Part shown: positions 43,283 through 51,642 of the stretch, in pieces
Layout of the letters: each line of letters begins with the position of its first letter
Numbering within the stretch: the first letter of the stretch is position 1
NCBI GenBank assembly: GCA_000702245.1
Contig: JNKY01000016.1
Coordinates: forward strand, 163,068-227,067
From: Lachnospiraceae bacterium C6A11
GTDB taxonomy: Bacteria > Bacillota > Clostridia > Lachnospirales > Lachnospiraceae
DNA: 64,000 bases
Direction of reading: 5' to 3'
Translations under genes and position numbers: made by a program
Notes under the pieces: generated by a model
What the model saw: the letters and a program-made list of their open reading frames with translations, nothing else
What the model was told of the DNA's origin: nothing
The model's database searches: none

Positions 43283-46200
43283 TTGGAGATCTGGGAAATA
43301 CTTGGTGTCGCAGAAACGACGGACCTGGAAAGCATAAAAAATGCATATCGTAATAAGCTTCTGGTCACAAATCCTGAGGACGACCCGGAGGGCTTTAAGA
43401 AGCTGAGAGCTGCCTACGAAGAGGCTGTAAAAAAGGCAAAGGAGAAGGTGGCGAAAGAGGCTTCGGATGAGGATGATGACGCAGTGGATGAGGCCGAAGA
43501 GGAGCTGACCGAGGAGAGATTCCTGAATCCGGAAAACGGCGGGGATTTCAGGAGGTGCGTGGAGAGAATCTACAAGTCCTTCTATAGGCGTATCGACGAG
43601 GCGGAGTGGAAGAGACTGATAAATACAGAATTTGCGCAGAGCCTTGATACCTCAGAGGAGGCTCTTAATATCATACTCAGCTTTTTCATGGGAAATATAT
43701 TTTTGCCGCAGCACATCTTCAAGGTGCTTGTCAACGGCTTTTCCATCGATAAGAGAAGGGCTGAGCTTGAACAGAGATTTCCGAGAGATTATATAGAGTA
43801 TTTTATAAATAATTCTATCTACCCGGATGTGGTGGATTACAGGCTTTTTGAGGGGCCGGAGGACGCTGACTATGATGGTTACATCTCAAGGTTTGCGGAC
43901 CTCGACCAGGCACTTAAGAGTAGTGATATAGAAAAACAGGATGAGCTTATAGCCGAGCTCAGCAGCTCGCCGATAAGAAATCCTCTTATCGAGGCGGCTA
44001 TCTGCCGCAACCTGTCACAGAAGAAGCAGTTTGATGAGGCTCTTTCGAGGGTGATAAAGCTCAGCGACGAATATCCGGATAATCAGGGGATACTTGTCTG
44101 TTGGGGTGATATTCTTATGGCTATGGAGCGCTATGAGGAGGCTCATCAGATATTTGACAGGGTTCTTATGGTTGAGCCAAACAGTCTCATCGCAAGGATC
44201 AGGCATGCTGAGATATTTATCAAAGAGGGCAAATACGAGGATGCCAAGGATATCCTGATGGATCTTGCTCATACAAGGCCTTACGATAATTATATCAGAG
44301 GGCTTATACAGAAGTGCAACCAGCTGATCGTTGAGACCAATCTTGAGAAGATCAAGGAGCTGTCGGATGAAAAAGAACTCCATAAGCTGAAGATCCAGAC
44401 GGCGTGGGCCTATTATCAGTCCTTTGCGGCAGCCGATGCAGTAGAACTTCTGGGCAGCTTTGAGCCGTTCCCGGAGGAAGAGATAGAGTATAACAACCTG
44501 CTGGGAAGATCGTATTTACTTACAAATGAGTATCTGAAGGCAAGGAAATGCTTCCTCATCTGGATGGACCGCCTGATGAGCGGAGAGATAACTGATGAGA
44601 AGCAGCTTAGAAGAAAACCGTACGTTAACTATCTTATAGGAGCAACGTATTTTATAGAAAAAGACTACATAACAGCGGAGAAATATATTGATATCTCGCT
44701 TCAGACCGAGCACGAGGAAATTATAGTTTCCAAGGAGATGAAGTGCGAGATACTCTACGAAACAAAGCACTACAACGAGTGCATAAATGAGTGCGAGGCG
44801 GTTCTTCGCGGGGAGACAAACTTCATCGCGCAGCTTTATATCGCAAAATCGTATTTCAGGCTGGGAAGCTTTCAGGTGGCGCTTGACGAGTCAAATAAGG
44901 TTAAGAGCATCTATCCTTATTCGATTGCGCCGTACAAGCTTGAGATGGATATCTTCATGAGTGTTGAGCAGTATGACGACGTGCTGAAGGTGATCGCTGT
45001 TTATGAGAAGATGAACAAGGACAGCCAGTGCTGCAGGATGATGCGCTGCTCGGTTGCAATGAACCGTGACAAGGAATACACGGAGTCGCTGAAGACTCTG
45101 GAGGATATAGATATCAGCAGTCCGACATCGGATATAGAGGATAAGGGCGAATATTATTTCCTGCTTGCACGCTGCTTTGAGGAAAACCGAAGGCTTGATG
45201 AGGCGGAGGAGAACTTCCGTAAGCTGCTTGAGGTTAATGAGTATGATGTCGAGGGCCACAGGGCTCTGGGCAGAGTGTACAGGAAGAAGCTGAAGTTCGC
45301 GGAAGCGGTTGAGGAATATTCAAAACAGATTGAAATATCGCCGAGAGATACAGACTATATCTTCAGGGCGATAACCTACAAGGTGCTGGGAAAATACACT
45401 GAAGCGGCGGCCGACTATGAGGTTGTGCTGCAGCTGCCGAATCCTGCACCATATATAAATACACTGGCGGCTGAGAACCTGCTGATGCTAAATCGTTACA
45501 GGGAGGCATCTGACCTTTTCGAGAAGGGGCTGGCCGGTGCGGAAACACCGATGGACAGGAAGCGTGCCTGGAAGGGGCTTGCGTCGGCGCTGGCGCTGAG
45601 CGAGGAGTACGACAGGGCATTTGCGGAATACGAGAGGATGATCGTCGATTTCGGCGTGATCTCAGATATAGTATTTCCTTATGAGGAGCTGCTGGCGGCC
45701 AGAGGTAGGTTCGGTGAGGCGGAAGCTCTTGTGAGTAAGCTGCTTTACGGAAGCCAGAAGGTAGATGAACAGGTTTACACGAGGCTCTGCCGGATGAAAT
45801 GCCGTGCAGGCGACATCAAGGGCGCCGAGGCGATATATAAGAGGGCCGGCGATGAAGGTGTGAATCTTCGGGCATTGGCGTATTATCTGGGACATGCATA
45901 TCTGAACATGAAGGATTATGCGAAGGCGGAGAAGTTCTTCCTGAAGGGGATGGAGAACTCTGAATATACCGCATACAGTGAGCTTGCGGAGGCGGCTGCG
46001 GGACAGTTCGGCGGCAAGACAAGGTTCAGAAGGTATAAAGACCTGTTTGAAAAATATAAGACGATAAATGAGTATAATACGGAAACTCTGGTGGATGCGG
46101 CACGTATCGCCAGGGTGGAAAAGGATCCTGATAAGGCGGAGCAGCTTTTACTTGAGGCGTTGAAGGGACAGAGATGCAAGCACTGCGTCCAGTCTGCCTG

Positions 46201-46342
46201 TGGGGAAGCCTACAAGGAGCTGGTTAAGGTCTATCTGATGAAGAAGCAGAAGGATAAAGCCAGAGAAGCCTTAAAGCAGGCAAGAAGATATATGTTCTAT
46301 GATTTCTGGCTGGAACAGACAGCGGCGGAGCTGGGACTGTAA
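43283..46342 (+). CDS. J-like domain plus TPR repeat protein
   Basis: A 1019-residue soluble protein. I start at TTG 43283, 8 nt after GGAG. The first ~50 residues resemble a J domain (IWEILGVAETTDLESIKNAY) but the HPD tripeptide that activates DnaK is replaced by NPED. An acidic Glu/Asp linker follows. From about residue 230 the protein is a long series of TPR/SEL-like helical pairs, for example AICRNLSQKKQFDEALSRV and ILFMAMERYEEAHQIFDRVL-like units, almost to the end. A small CKHC...C cluster lies near the C-terminus. It is probably a scaffold; partners are unknown. Confidence 0.8.
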   Translation: MEIWEILGVAETTDLESIKNAYRNKLLVTNPEDDPEGFKKLRAAYEEAVKKAKEKVAKEASDEDDDAVDEAEEELTEERFLNPENGGDFRRCVERIYKSFYRRIDEAEWKRLINTEFAQSLDTSEEALNIILSFFMGNIFLPQHIFKVLVNGFSIDKRRAELEQRFPRDYIEYFINNSIYPDVVDYRLFEGPEDADYDGYISRFADLDQALKSSDIEKQDELIAELSSSPIRNPLIEAAICRNLSQKKQFDEALSRVIKLSDEYPDNQGILVCWGDILMAMERYEEAHQIFDRVLMVEPNSLIARIRHAEIFIKEGKYEDAKDILMDLAHTRPYDNYIRGLIQKCNQLIVETNLEKIKELSDEKELHKLKIQTAWAYYQSFAAADAVELLGSFEPFPEEEIEYNNLLGRSYLLTNEYLKARKCFLIWMDRLMSGEITDEKQLRRKPYVNYLIGATYFIEKDYITAEKYIDISLQTEHEEIIVSKEMKCEILYETKHYNECINECEAVLRGETNFIAQLYIAKSYFRLGSFQVALDESNKVKSIYPYSIAPYKLEMDIFMSVEQYDDVLKVIAVYEKMNKDSQCCRMMRCSVAMNRDKEYTESLKTLEDIDISSPTSDIEDKGEYYFLLARCFEENRRLDEAEENFRKLLEVNEYDVEGHRALGRVYRKKLKFAEAVEEYSKQIEISPRDTDYIFRAITYKVLGKYTEAAADYEVVLQLPNPAPYINTLAAENLLMLNRYREASDLFEKGLAGAETPMDRKRAWKGLASALALSEEYDRAFAEYERMIVDFGVISDIVFPYEELLAARGRFGEAEALVSKLLYGSQKVDEQVYTRLCRMKCRAGDIKGAEAIYKRAGDEGVNLRALAYYLGHAYLNMKDYAKAEKFFLKGMENSEYTAYSELAEAAAGQFGGKTRFRRYKDLFEKYKTINEYNTETLVDAARIARVEKDPDKAEQLLLEALKGQRCKHCVQSACGEAYKELVKVYLMKKQKDKAREALKQARRYMFYDFWLEQTAAELGL

Positions 46343-46461
46343 CAAAACAAAACGGCAGTGATGGCTGTAAAAAAAGGGCAGGATCAAGGTTTTCAGGAAA
46401 ACAGGATGGTGCGGCCGGAAAAGGGCCGAAGGATGATGGTTATAGAATAGGAGGAAGAGAG

Positions 46462-47829
46462 ATGTCATATTTAAGTCCGGGGGAGGCAGCAAGAGAGATA
46501 CACAGACTGTCAAAGCTCTGTACAGAGAATAATAAGATAGCACCTGAGCTCTACGATATTTACCAGGTAAAGAAGGGGCTTAGAGAAGCAAACGGAAAGG
46601 GTGTCCTGACGGGACTGACCGAGATCTCGACTATTCATGGTTCGAAGGATATCGATGGTGTGATCACGCCGATAGAGGGCGAGTTGTATTACCGCGGTAT
46701 TGATATCAATAAGCTTGTTGAGGGCTTCACCAGTGAGAATCGCTTCGGCTATGAGGAGACGGTCTACCTTCTTATATTTGGCAAGCTTCCGAACGAGGAG
46801 GAGCTGGATGAGTTTAACCACCTTCTTGCTTATAACAGAAGCCTTCCGGATGAGTTCGTGCCGGATGTCATCCTCAAATCGCCTAACAAGGATATCATGA
46901 ATGCTATGGCGAGAAGTATCCTGACACTTAATTCCTATGATAAGAATTCGGATGACCTTGCGATACCAAACGTGCTTCGTCAGAGCCTGTGGTTGATCGC
47001 AACACTGCCGATGATCGGCGCGTATTCATACCTCGCTTATAGGCATTATTTGATAGGCAGAGGTCTCTACATACATAATCCAAAGCCGGAGTTCTCTACG
47101 GCTGAGAATCTGCTGCGCATCATGCGCCAGAATAAGAATTTCACACCGCTTGAGGCGAAAATACTTGATATCGCGCTGGTGCTCCATGCCGAGCACGGCG
47201 GCGGAAACAATTCAACCTTCACAACCCACGTTGTAACTTCTTCGGGAACCGATACTTATTCTTCAGTCGCCGCATCACTCTGCTCACTTAAGGGGCCTAA
47301 GCACGGCGGCGCAAACATCAAGGTTAAGATGATGTTTGATGAGATAAAGAAGAATGTTAAGGACTGGCACAACGAAGATGAGATTGCGGCATATCTGCTG
47401 AAGATCCTTAGGAGAGAGACCTTCGACAGGTCCGGCCTTATCTACGGTATCGGCCATGCGGTTTATACCAAGTCCGATCCGAGAGCCGAGATCCTCAGAA
47501 AATACACTGTAAGTCTCGCTGAGGAGAAGGACAGGATGGACGAGCTTGCGCTTTATGAGAATGTGGCAAAGCTTGCTCCCGAGCTTATGAAGGACGAGAG
47601 GAAGATGTATAAACCTGTTTGTCCAAATATAGATTTCTACAGCGGCTTTGTTTATAATATGCTTGGTATTCCTGATGAGTTCATCACGCCGCTCTTCGCT
47701 ATCGCAAGAGTTGCAGGCTGGAGCGCTCACAGGATTGAGGAGCTTATCTGCACCAACAAGATCATACGTCCGGCTTACATGTCTGTAGCGGACGAGGCAG
47801 AGTATGTATCGCTGGGAGAGCGTGAGTAG
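46462..47829 (+). CDS. Citrate synthase (second copy)
   Basis: A 455-residue paralogue of the citrate synthase at 21716 with the same landmarks: KGVLTGLTEIS, LHAEHGGGNNSTFTTHVV, CSLKGPKHGGAN, YGIGHAVYTKSDPRA, FITPLFAIARVAGWSAHRIEE. All active-site positions I can identify are kept, so both copies should be active. GGAGGAAGAG precedes the ATG. It lies 3.4 kb after icd, separated by the TPR gene. Which copy serves biosynthesis cannot be told; 2-methylcitrate synthase activity for one is possible. Confidence 0.93.
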   Translation: MSYLSPGEAAREIHRLSKLCTENNKIAPELYDIYQVKKGLREANGKGVLTGLTEISTIHGSKDIDGVITPIEGELYYRGIDINKLVEGFTSENRFGYEETVYLLIFGKLPNEEELDEFNHLLAYNRSLPDEFVPDVILKSPNKDIMNAMARSILTLNSYDKNSDDLAIPNVLRQSLWLIATLPMIGAYSYLAYRHYLIGRGLYIHNPKPEFSTAENLLRIMRQNKNFTPLEAKILDIALVLHAEHGGGNNSTFTTHVVTSSGTDTYSSVAASLCSLKGPKHGGANIKVKMMFDEIKKNVKDWHNEDEIAAYLLKILRRETFDRSGLIYGIGHAVYTKSDPRAEILRKYTVSLAEEKDRMDELALYENVAKLAPELMKDERKMYKPVCPNIDFYSGFVYNMLGIPDEFITPLFAIARVAGWSAHRIEELICTNKIIRPAYMSVADEAEYVSLGERE

Positions 47830-47960
47830 CTGTATTTTACAGTATTTTAAAGGAAGTTATTGTTGATCCGGAACGGAAAAACACGGATGAAAAATATATT
47901 TAAAATAATTCCCATAAATCCGGAAATGAGTTTCGTATATAGAAGTAAGGAGGTGGCCGG

Positions 47961-48569
47961 GTGTCGGAAGAACAATTTAATGATCTTATGAAGCAGCTGG
48001 CTGCCGGCAACAGTGAAGCACTGAAGGAGATATATCAGACCTACATGAAACTGATATATTCCGTGTGTCTGAACACCCTTCATCAGAAGGAAGCTGCCGA
48101 GGACGTTTCTTCGGAGTTTTTCATCAGACTGATGAGATCGGCTGCAACATTTGATGGCAGGGGACACCATAAGACGTGGATGGTTACTATTGCTAAGAAT
48201 ATGTGCATAGACTACCTCCGCAAAAGTTCACATGAAGTACTTTCCTTTGATGCACCTATAGGAGGGCAGACCGGATCTGGCGGCGGCCAGGCGGGAGGTC
48301 ATTCCTCTGACAGCACCCAGGGCGACACCGGTGTAAGCATGGGCGAGAGGATGGCAGACAAGGAAAATGTGGAAGAAAAAGCACTGAACAGATTTACACT
48401 TGAGAAAGCGCTCAGTCTTCTGACTGATAAGGAGAAGGAGATCATAGATCTTAAGCTTACAGGTGGAATGAAGTTCAAAGAAATAGCCGATTACCTGCAG
48501 ATTCCGCAGGGAACGGTTTCGTGGCACTATAATGAAGCGATTAAAAAGATGAGGCGGTATCTTACATGA
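47961..48569 (+). CDS. ECF sigma factor (cassette 1)
   Basis: A 202-residue sigma-70 family factor with regions 2 (about 20-90, with AAEDVSSEFFIRLMRS and WMVTIAKNMCIDYLRK) and 4 (about 145-200, with LLTDKEKEIIDLKLTGGMKFKEI-type HTH, EIADYLQIPQGTVSWH). A 50-residue Gly/Ser/Gln-rich linker joins them, longer than usual. The GTG start follows AAGGAGGTGG. Its stop overlaps the next gene (ATGA), so it is coupled to a membrane anti-sigma-like protein. A serpin gene completes the cassette. Confidence 0.9.
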   Translation: MSEEQFNDLMKQLAAGNSEALKEIYQTYMKLIYSVCLNTLHQKEAAEDVSSEFFIRLMRSAATFDGRGHHKTWMVTIAKNMCIDYLRKSSHEVLSFDAPIGGQTGSGGGQAGGHSSDSTQGDTGVSMGERMADKENVEEKALNRFTLEKALSLLTDKEKEIIDLKLTGGMKFKEIADYLQIPQGTVSWHYNEAIKKMRRYLT

Positions 48570-49528
48570 AAGATGACAGATTTCGTGAAGAACTGAATAA
48601 TACATCTGTTACGGACATGCTGAGTGCAGAGGAAATAGCGGCGGTTGAGGCTATGTATCTTGAAACTCTCGATGCCGAGGTTCCTGATATCTGGAATAGG
48701 ATAGAAGCTGGAATACGTGCGGAGGGGCTGGATAGTACGAGCACTTTGACGAGCGAACCTGTGAAGAGCACGGCTCCGACTCCTATACAGAGGATGGCTC
48801 CGACACCTGTACGAGCTGATAACAATGCGGCTCAGGTACAGGCCGGGAAGAATATGGTTCCTGGACAGCCTAAGAATGGTACAGTTCCTGCTGAGAACGG
48901 CAAGGTCGTAAGTCTGGCTGACAGACGCAGGAAGAGAAGAACGTTCTTTACAGCTATCGGCGCAGCGGCGGCTATACTTCTTGTTATGATCCCTGCAACT
49001 ATGTTTGGTGGAACCAGAAACGATAAGAAGAGCAGCAAGGATAATAAGTCTTCTGTTGCTTATTCTGAGGACTCAGAAAATGGTTCTGTCGGACTTGGTG
49101 GTTCAGGAAACGGTGAATCACATAATCTTAGTTATGAGCCAAATACCTCTTATAAAACCGGATCCAAGGACGGTGATAAGGATTCCATGAATGATAAGAG
49201 GGCCGATGAGATCGCGTATTCGACAGAGAGTACAACAACAGGCGATATGGTTGAAGGCGATGGATATGATGATTTCTTCGAGGATGGTCAGATTTACCAG
49301 ATCAAAGCAGAGGGCGAGCTTTATCTGTCGGATGATTTTAAGGTGATCCTTGAAACACCGACTGACTCAAAGTATGAGATCGTTAATATCGAGGTTTTTG
49401 ATGAACCAGTCATTGCAGAGCTTAAGAAAAGCGGCAGGATTAAAGTATGGATCAAAGGAAACTTCGATGAAAGCGGTGAGTCAGGCAGAAGAGTCATAAT
49501 CTCTGATTATAAGAGAGCTGACAGATAG
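48566..49528 (+). CDS. Membrane anti-sigma-like protein (cassette 1)
   Basis: A 320-residue single-pass protein overlapping the sigma gene by 4 bp. The first ~125 residues should be cytoplasmic (sigma-binding part; basic stretch LADRRRKRR next to the membrane). The helix is about 128-148 (AIGAAAAILLVMIPATMFGG), and the ~170 outside residues are low-complexity Ser/Gly/Asp followed by a compact domain. I see no zinc-binding HxxxCxxC anti-sigma motif. The role is inferred from coupling and topology. Confidence 0.72.
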   Translation: MKDDRFREELNNTSVTDMLSAEEIAAVEAMYLETLDAEVPDIWNRIEAGIRAEGLDSTSTLTSEPVKSTAPTPIQRMAPTPVRADNNAAQVQAGKNMVPGQPKNGTVPAENGKVVSLADRRRKRRTFFTAIGAAAAILLVMIPATMFGGTRNDKKSSKDNKSSVAYSEDSENGSVGLGGSGNGESHNLSYEPNTSYKTGSKDGDKDSMNDKRADEIAYSTESTTTGDMVEGDGYDDFFEDGQIYQIKAEGELYLSDDFKVILETPTDSKYEIVNIEVFDEPVIAELKKSGRIKVWIKGNFDESGESGRRVIISDYKRADR

Positions 49529-49620
49529 TGGAGGCGCTCTGACGGGTGGCACAGGACGATTGGGTCTGTGGCGGATGTCCGGTGATAGCTGCATACCGGC
49601 AGCAATTTGGAGGTTAAAAT

Positions 49621-51006
49621 ATGAAATATAATTTTATAGGGAATAAGAACAGGATAAGGGCTTTGGCCCTTATCCTGGCTATGATGATATGTTTTGCAGG
49701 CTGCGGAAAGGGGAAGAGCGGTAAGAAAGAGGATGATACCACTAATACCGGTAATAATATAACCCTGAGGTATGAGGATAACGGTGATACGCTTTCGGTA
49801 AATCAGGGTATGTCCGTAAAAATGGGTACTGATCTTGAGAAGAAAGAGATCCCGGCATCAACGGAGGCTGAGGAAGAGGCATTCAAAAAGGCTACTGCAA
49901 ATCTTGCATTCAAACTGATGAAGGCGCTTTCGGCTAAGGAGGGCGGCAAGAATGTAATGATCTCGCCTGACTCTATAATAACAGCTCTTGCGATGACTAT
50001 GAACGGTGCAAAGGGCGCGACTCTTGAGGAGATGCTCGGACTTATGGGCGCAGGACTTACTCTTGAGGAGTATAACAAGGCCCTTTCAGGCTACAACAAC
50101 ATGCTTACTTCTCTTACGGGAGTTAAGCTTGCAGCAGCCAATTCAATCTGGATAAGAAATATGCCTGCACTTCAGATCTACAAGGATTTCATCCAGACAA
50201 ATATAGATTACTATGATGCAAGTATTTTCGTTGCAGATTTCGATCAGAAGACTGTTGATGATATAAACGGCTGGGTAAATGACAACACTCAGGGTATGAT
50301 CGATAAGCTTCTTGATGAGATAACAGAGGATAAGATGATGTACCTCATAAATGCGCTCTCTTTCGAGGCGCAGTGGGCAGAGCAGTATGAGGGAAACCAG
50401 ATAGTGGAGGACTGTACCTTCACAAACAGTGATGGTAAGGAAGAGAAGTGCGTGATGCTCCACGATACCATGAAAGGTCTTATCAGACTGAACGGCGGAC
50501 TTGGTTTCTCAAAGAGCTATGAAGGTGGACAGTATTCATTTGTAGCTCTGCTTCCGGGCGAGGGTGTAAGCGTGGATGAGTACCTTAACGGAATCACCGG
50601 TGAGGACTTCCTTAAGGCATGGAACGATAAGGATTACGATCCTGATCTGATCACACAGCTTCCTGAGTTCAAATACGACTACGAAACAAGTCTGAAAGAG
50701 GTCCTTCAGGAGCTTGGAATGGCAGGGGCTTTCGAAGAATCGGCTGATTTCTCGGGTATGTGCAATCCGGACGAGATGAATCTCTGGATAGGTGATGTTA
50801 TCCACAAGACTCACATCGAGCTTGACAGAAACGGCACCAAGGCAGCAGCTGTTACATCAGTTGTTATGTGCGGCGAGGCTATGGCTATCGAAGAACCTGA
50901 AAGAATCTATATCACTCTCGACAGACCTTTCGTTTATGCAATAGTTGATAATTCAACAGGACTTCCTGTATTCCTCGGTACAGTTAATTCGGTTGAGGCG
51001 CAGTAG
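49621..51006 (+). CDS. Serpin-family protease inhibitor, lipoprotein (cassette 1)
   Basis: A 461-residue serpin with a lipoprotein signal ending at Cys28 (FAGC). The serpin core begins near residue 85 (NLAFKLMKALSAKEGGKNVM, then ISPDSIITALAM) and ends with PFVYAIVDNSTGLPVFLGTV. The hinge of the reactive loop is intact (NGTKAAAVTSVV), so it should be inhibitory. The loop beyond it reads MCGEAMAIEEPE and is about six residues longer than in alpha-1-antitrypsin, so P1 is uncertain. It would sit on the outside of the cell membrane and trap host or microbial serine/cysteine proteases. Confidence 0.93.
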   Translation: MKYNFIGNKNRIRALALILAMMICFAGCGKGKSGKKEDDTTNTGNNITLRYEDNGDTLSVNQGMSVKMGTDLEKKEIPASTEAEEEAFKKATANLAFKLMKALSAKEGGKNVMISPDSIITALAMTMNGAKGATLEEMLGLMGAGLTLEEYNKALSGYNNMLTSLTGVKLAAANSIWIRNMPALQIYKDFIQTNIDYYDASIFVADFDQKTVDDINGWVNDNTQGMIDKLLDEITEDKMMYLINALSFEAQWAEQYEGNQIVEDCTFTNSDGKEEKCVMLHDTMKGLIRLNGGLGFSKSYEGGQYSFVALLPGEGVSVDEYLNGITGEDFLKAWNDKDYDPDLITQLPEFKYDYETSLKEVLQELGMAGAFEESADFSGMCNPDEMNLWIGDVIHKTHIELDRNGTKAAAVTSVVMCGEAMAIEEPERIYITLDRPFVYAIVDNSTGLPVFLGTVNSVEAQ

Positions 51007-51010
51007 TAAT

Positions 51011-51047
51011 AAAAAACTTCACGGCATTCGTGTCGTGAAGTTTTTTT
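51011..51047 (+). terminator. Rho-independent terminator after serpin 1
   Basis: AAAACTTCACG (51013-51023) pairs with CGTGAAGTTTT (51034-51044), with T7 at 51041-51047. It separates cassette 1 from cassette 2. Confidence 0.93.
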
Positions 51048-51120
51048 GTCACAAAATAACCGGTTAATTCGTTATATGTAGTGAAAGGCAATTCCGGAAA
51101 GTCATTCAAAAAGAGGAAAG

Positions 51121-51633
51121 ATGATGAAAAAGAATAATAAAGGGAAATACATAGAAGAGTTATACGAGTTTTACGAACAGAAGATGTATTTTTATGCTTA
51201 TCGTTTTTTGAAGGATGAAAAGCTGTCTGAGGATGCGGTTCACGATACATTTTTGAAGTTGATAGAGAAGGGAAAGGTTTTCGGTAATCCCGGATCTGAT
51301 GAGTGCAGAAACTATATTATGACAGTTACGAAGAATACTATAATAGATAAATATAGGAAGTGGAAAAGAGAAGAGGAACATATGTATCTGATCGGCGAGG
51401 AAGAAGAGCTTGTAGGTGGAAATATCAGCGGACTATATGACGAATCGTTAGATAGTGTTGATGTGGAAGAAAAGATAGATAAGCTTCCGGATAAGTATTC
51501 TTCGGTTGTCAGATGTATCGTGATTGATGGGATGAATGTACGAGAGACGGCGGAAAAGCTTGAAATATCTGAAAATGCAGTGCGAAAAAGATATGAGAGA
51601 GCCAAAAAGAAACTGAGGGCTGTTTTGGAATAG
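51121..51633 (+). CDS. ECF sigma factor (cassette 2)
   Basis: A 170-residue ECF-type factor. Region 2 covers about 10-85 (KLSEDAVHDTFLKLIEKGK, YIMTVTKNTIIDKYRKW) and region 4 about 115-168 (LPDKYSSVVRCIVIDGMNV, AEKLEISENAVRKRYERAKK). Similarity to the cassette 1 sigma is limited to family motifs, so they are not a recent duplicate. AGAGGAAAG precedes the ATG. The partner gene follows after 9 bp. Confidence 0.9.
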   Translation: MMKKNNKGKYIEELYEFYEQKMYFYAYRFLKDEKLSEDAVHDTFLKLIEKGKVFGNPGSDECRNYIMTVTKNTIIDKYRKWKREEEHMYLIGEEEELVGGNISGLYDESLDSVDVEEKIDKLPDKYSSVVRCIVIDGMNVRETAEKLEISENAVRKRYERAKKKLRAVLE

Positions 51634-51642
51634 GAGGATACA

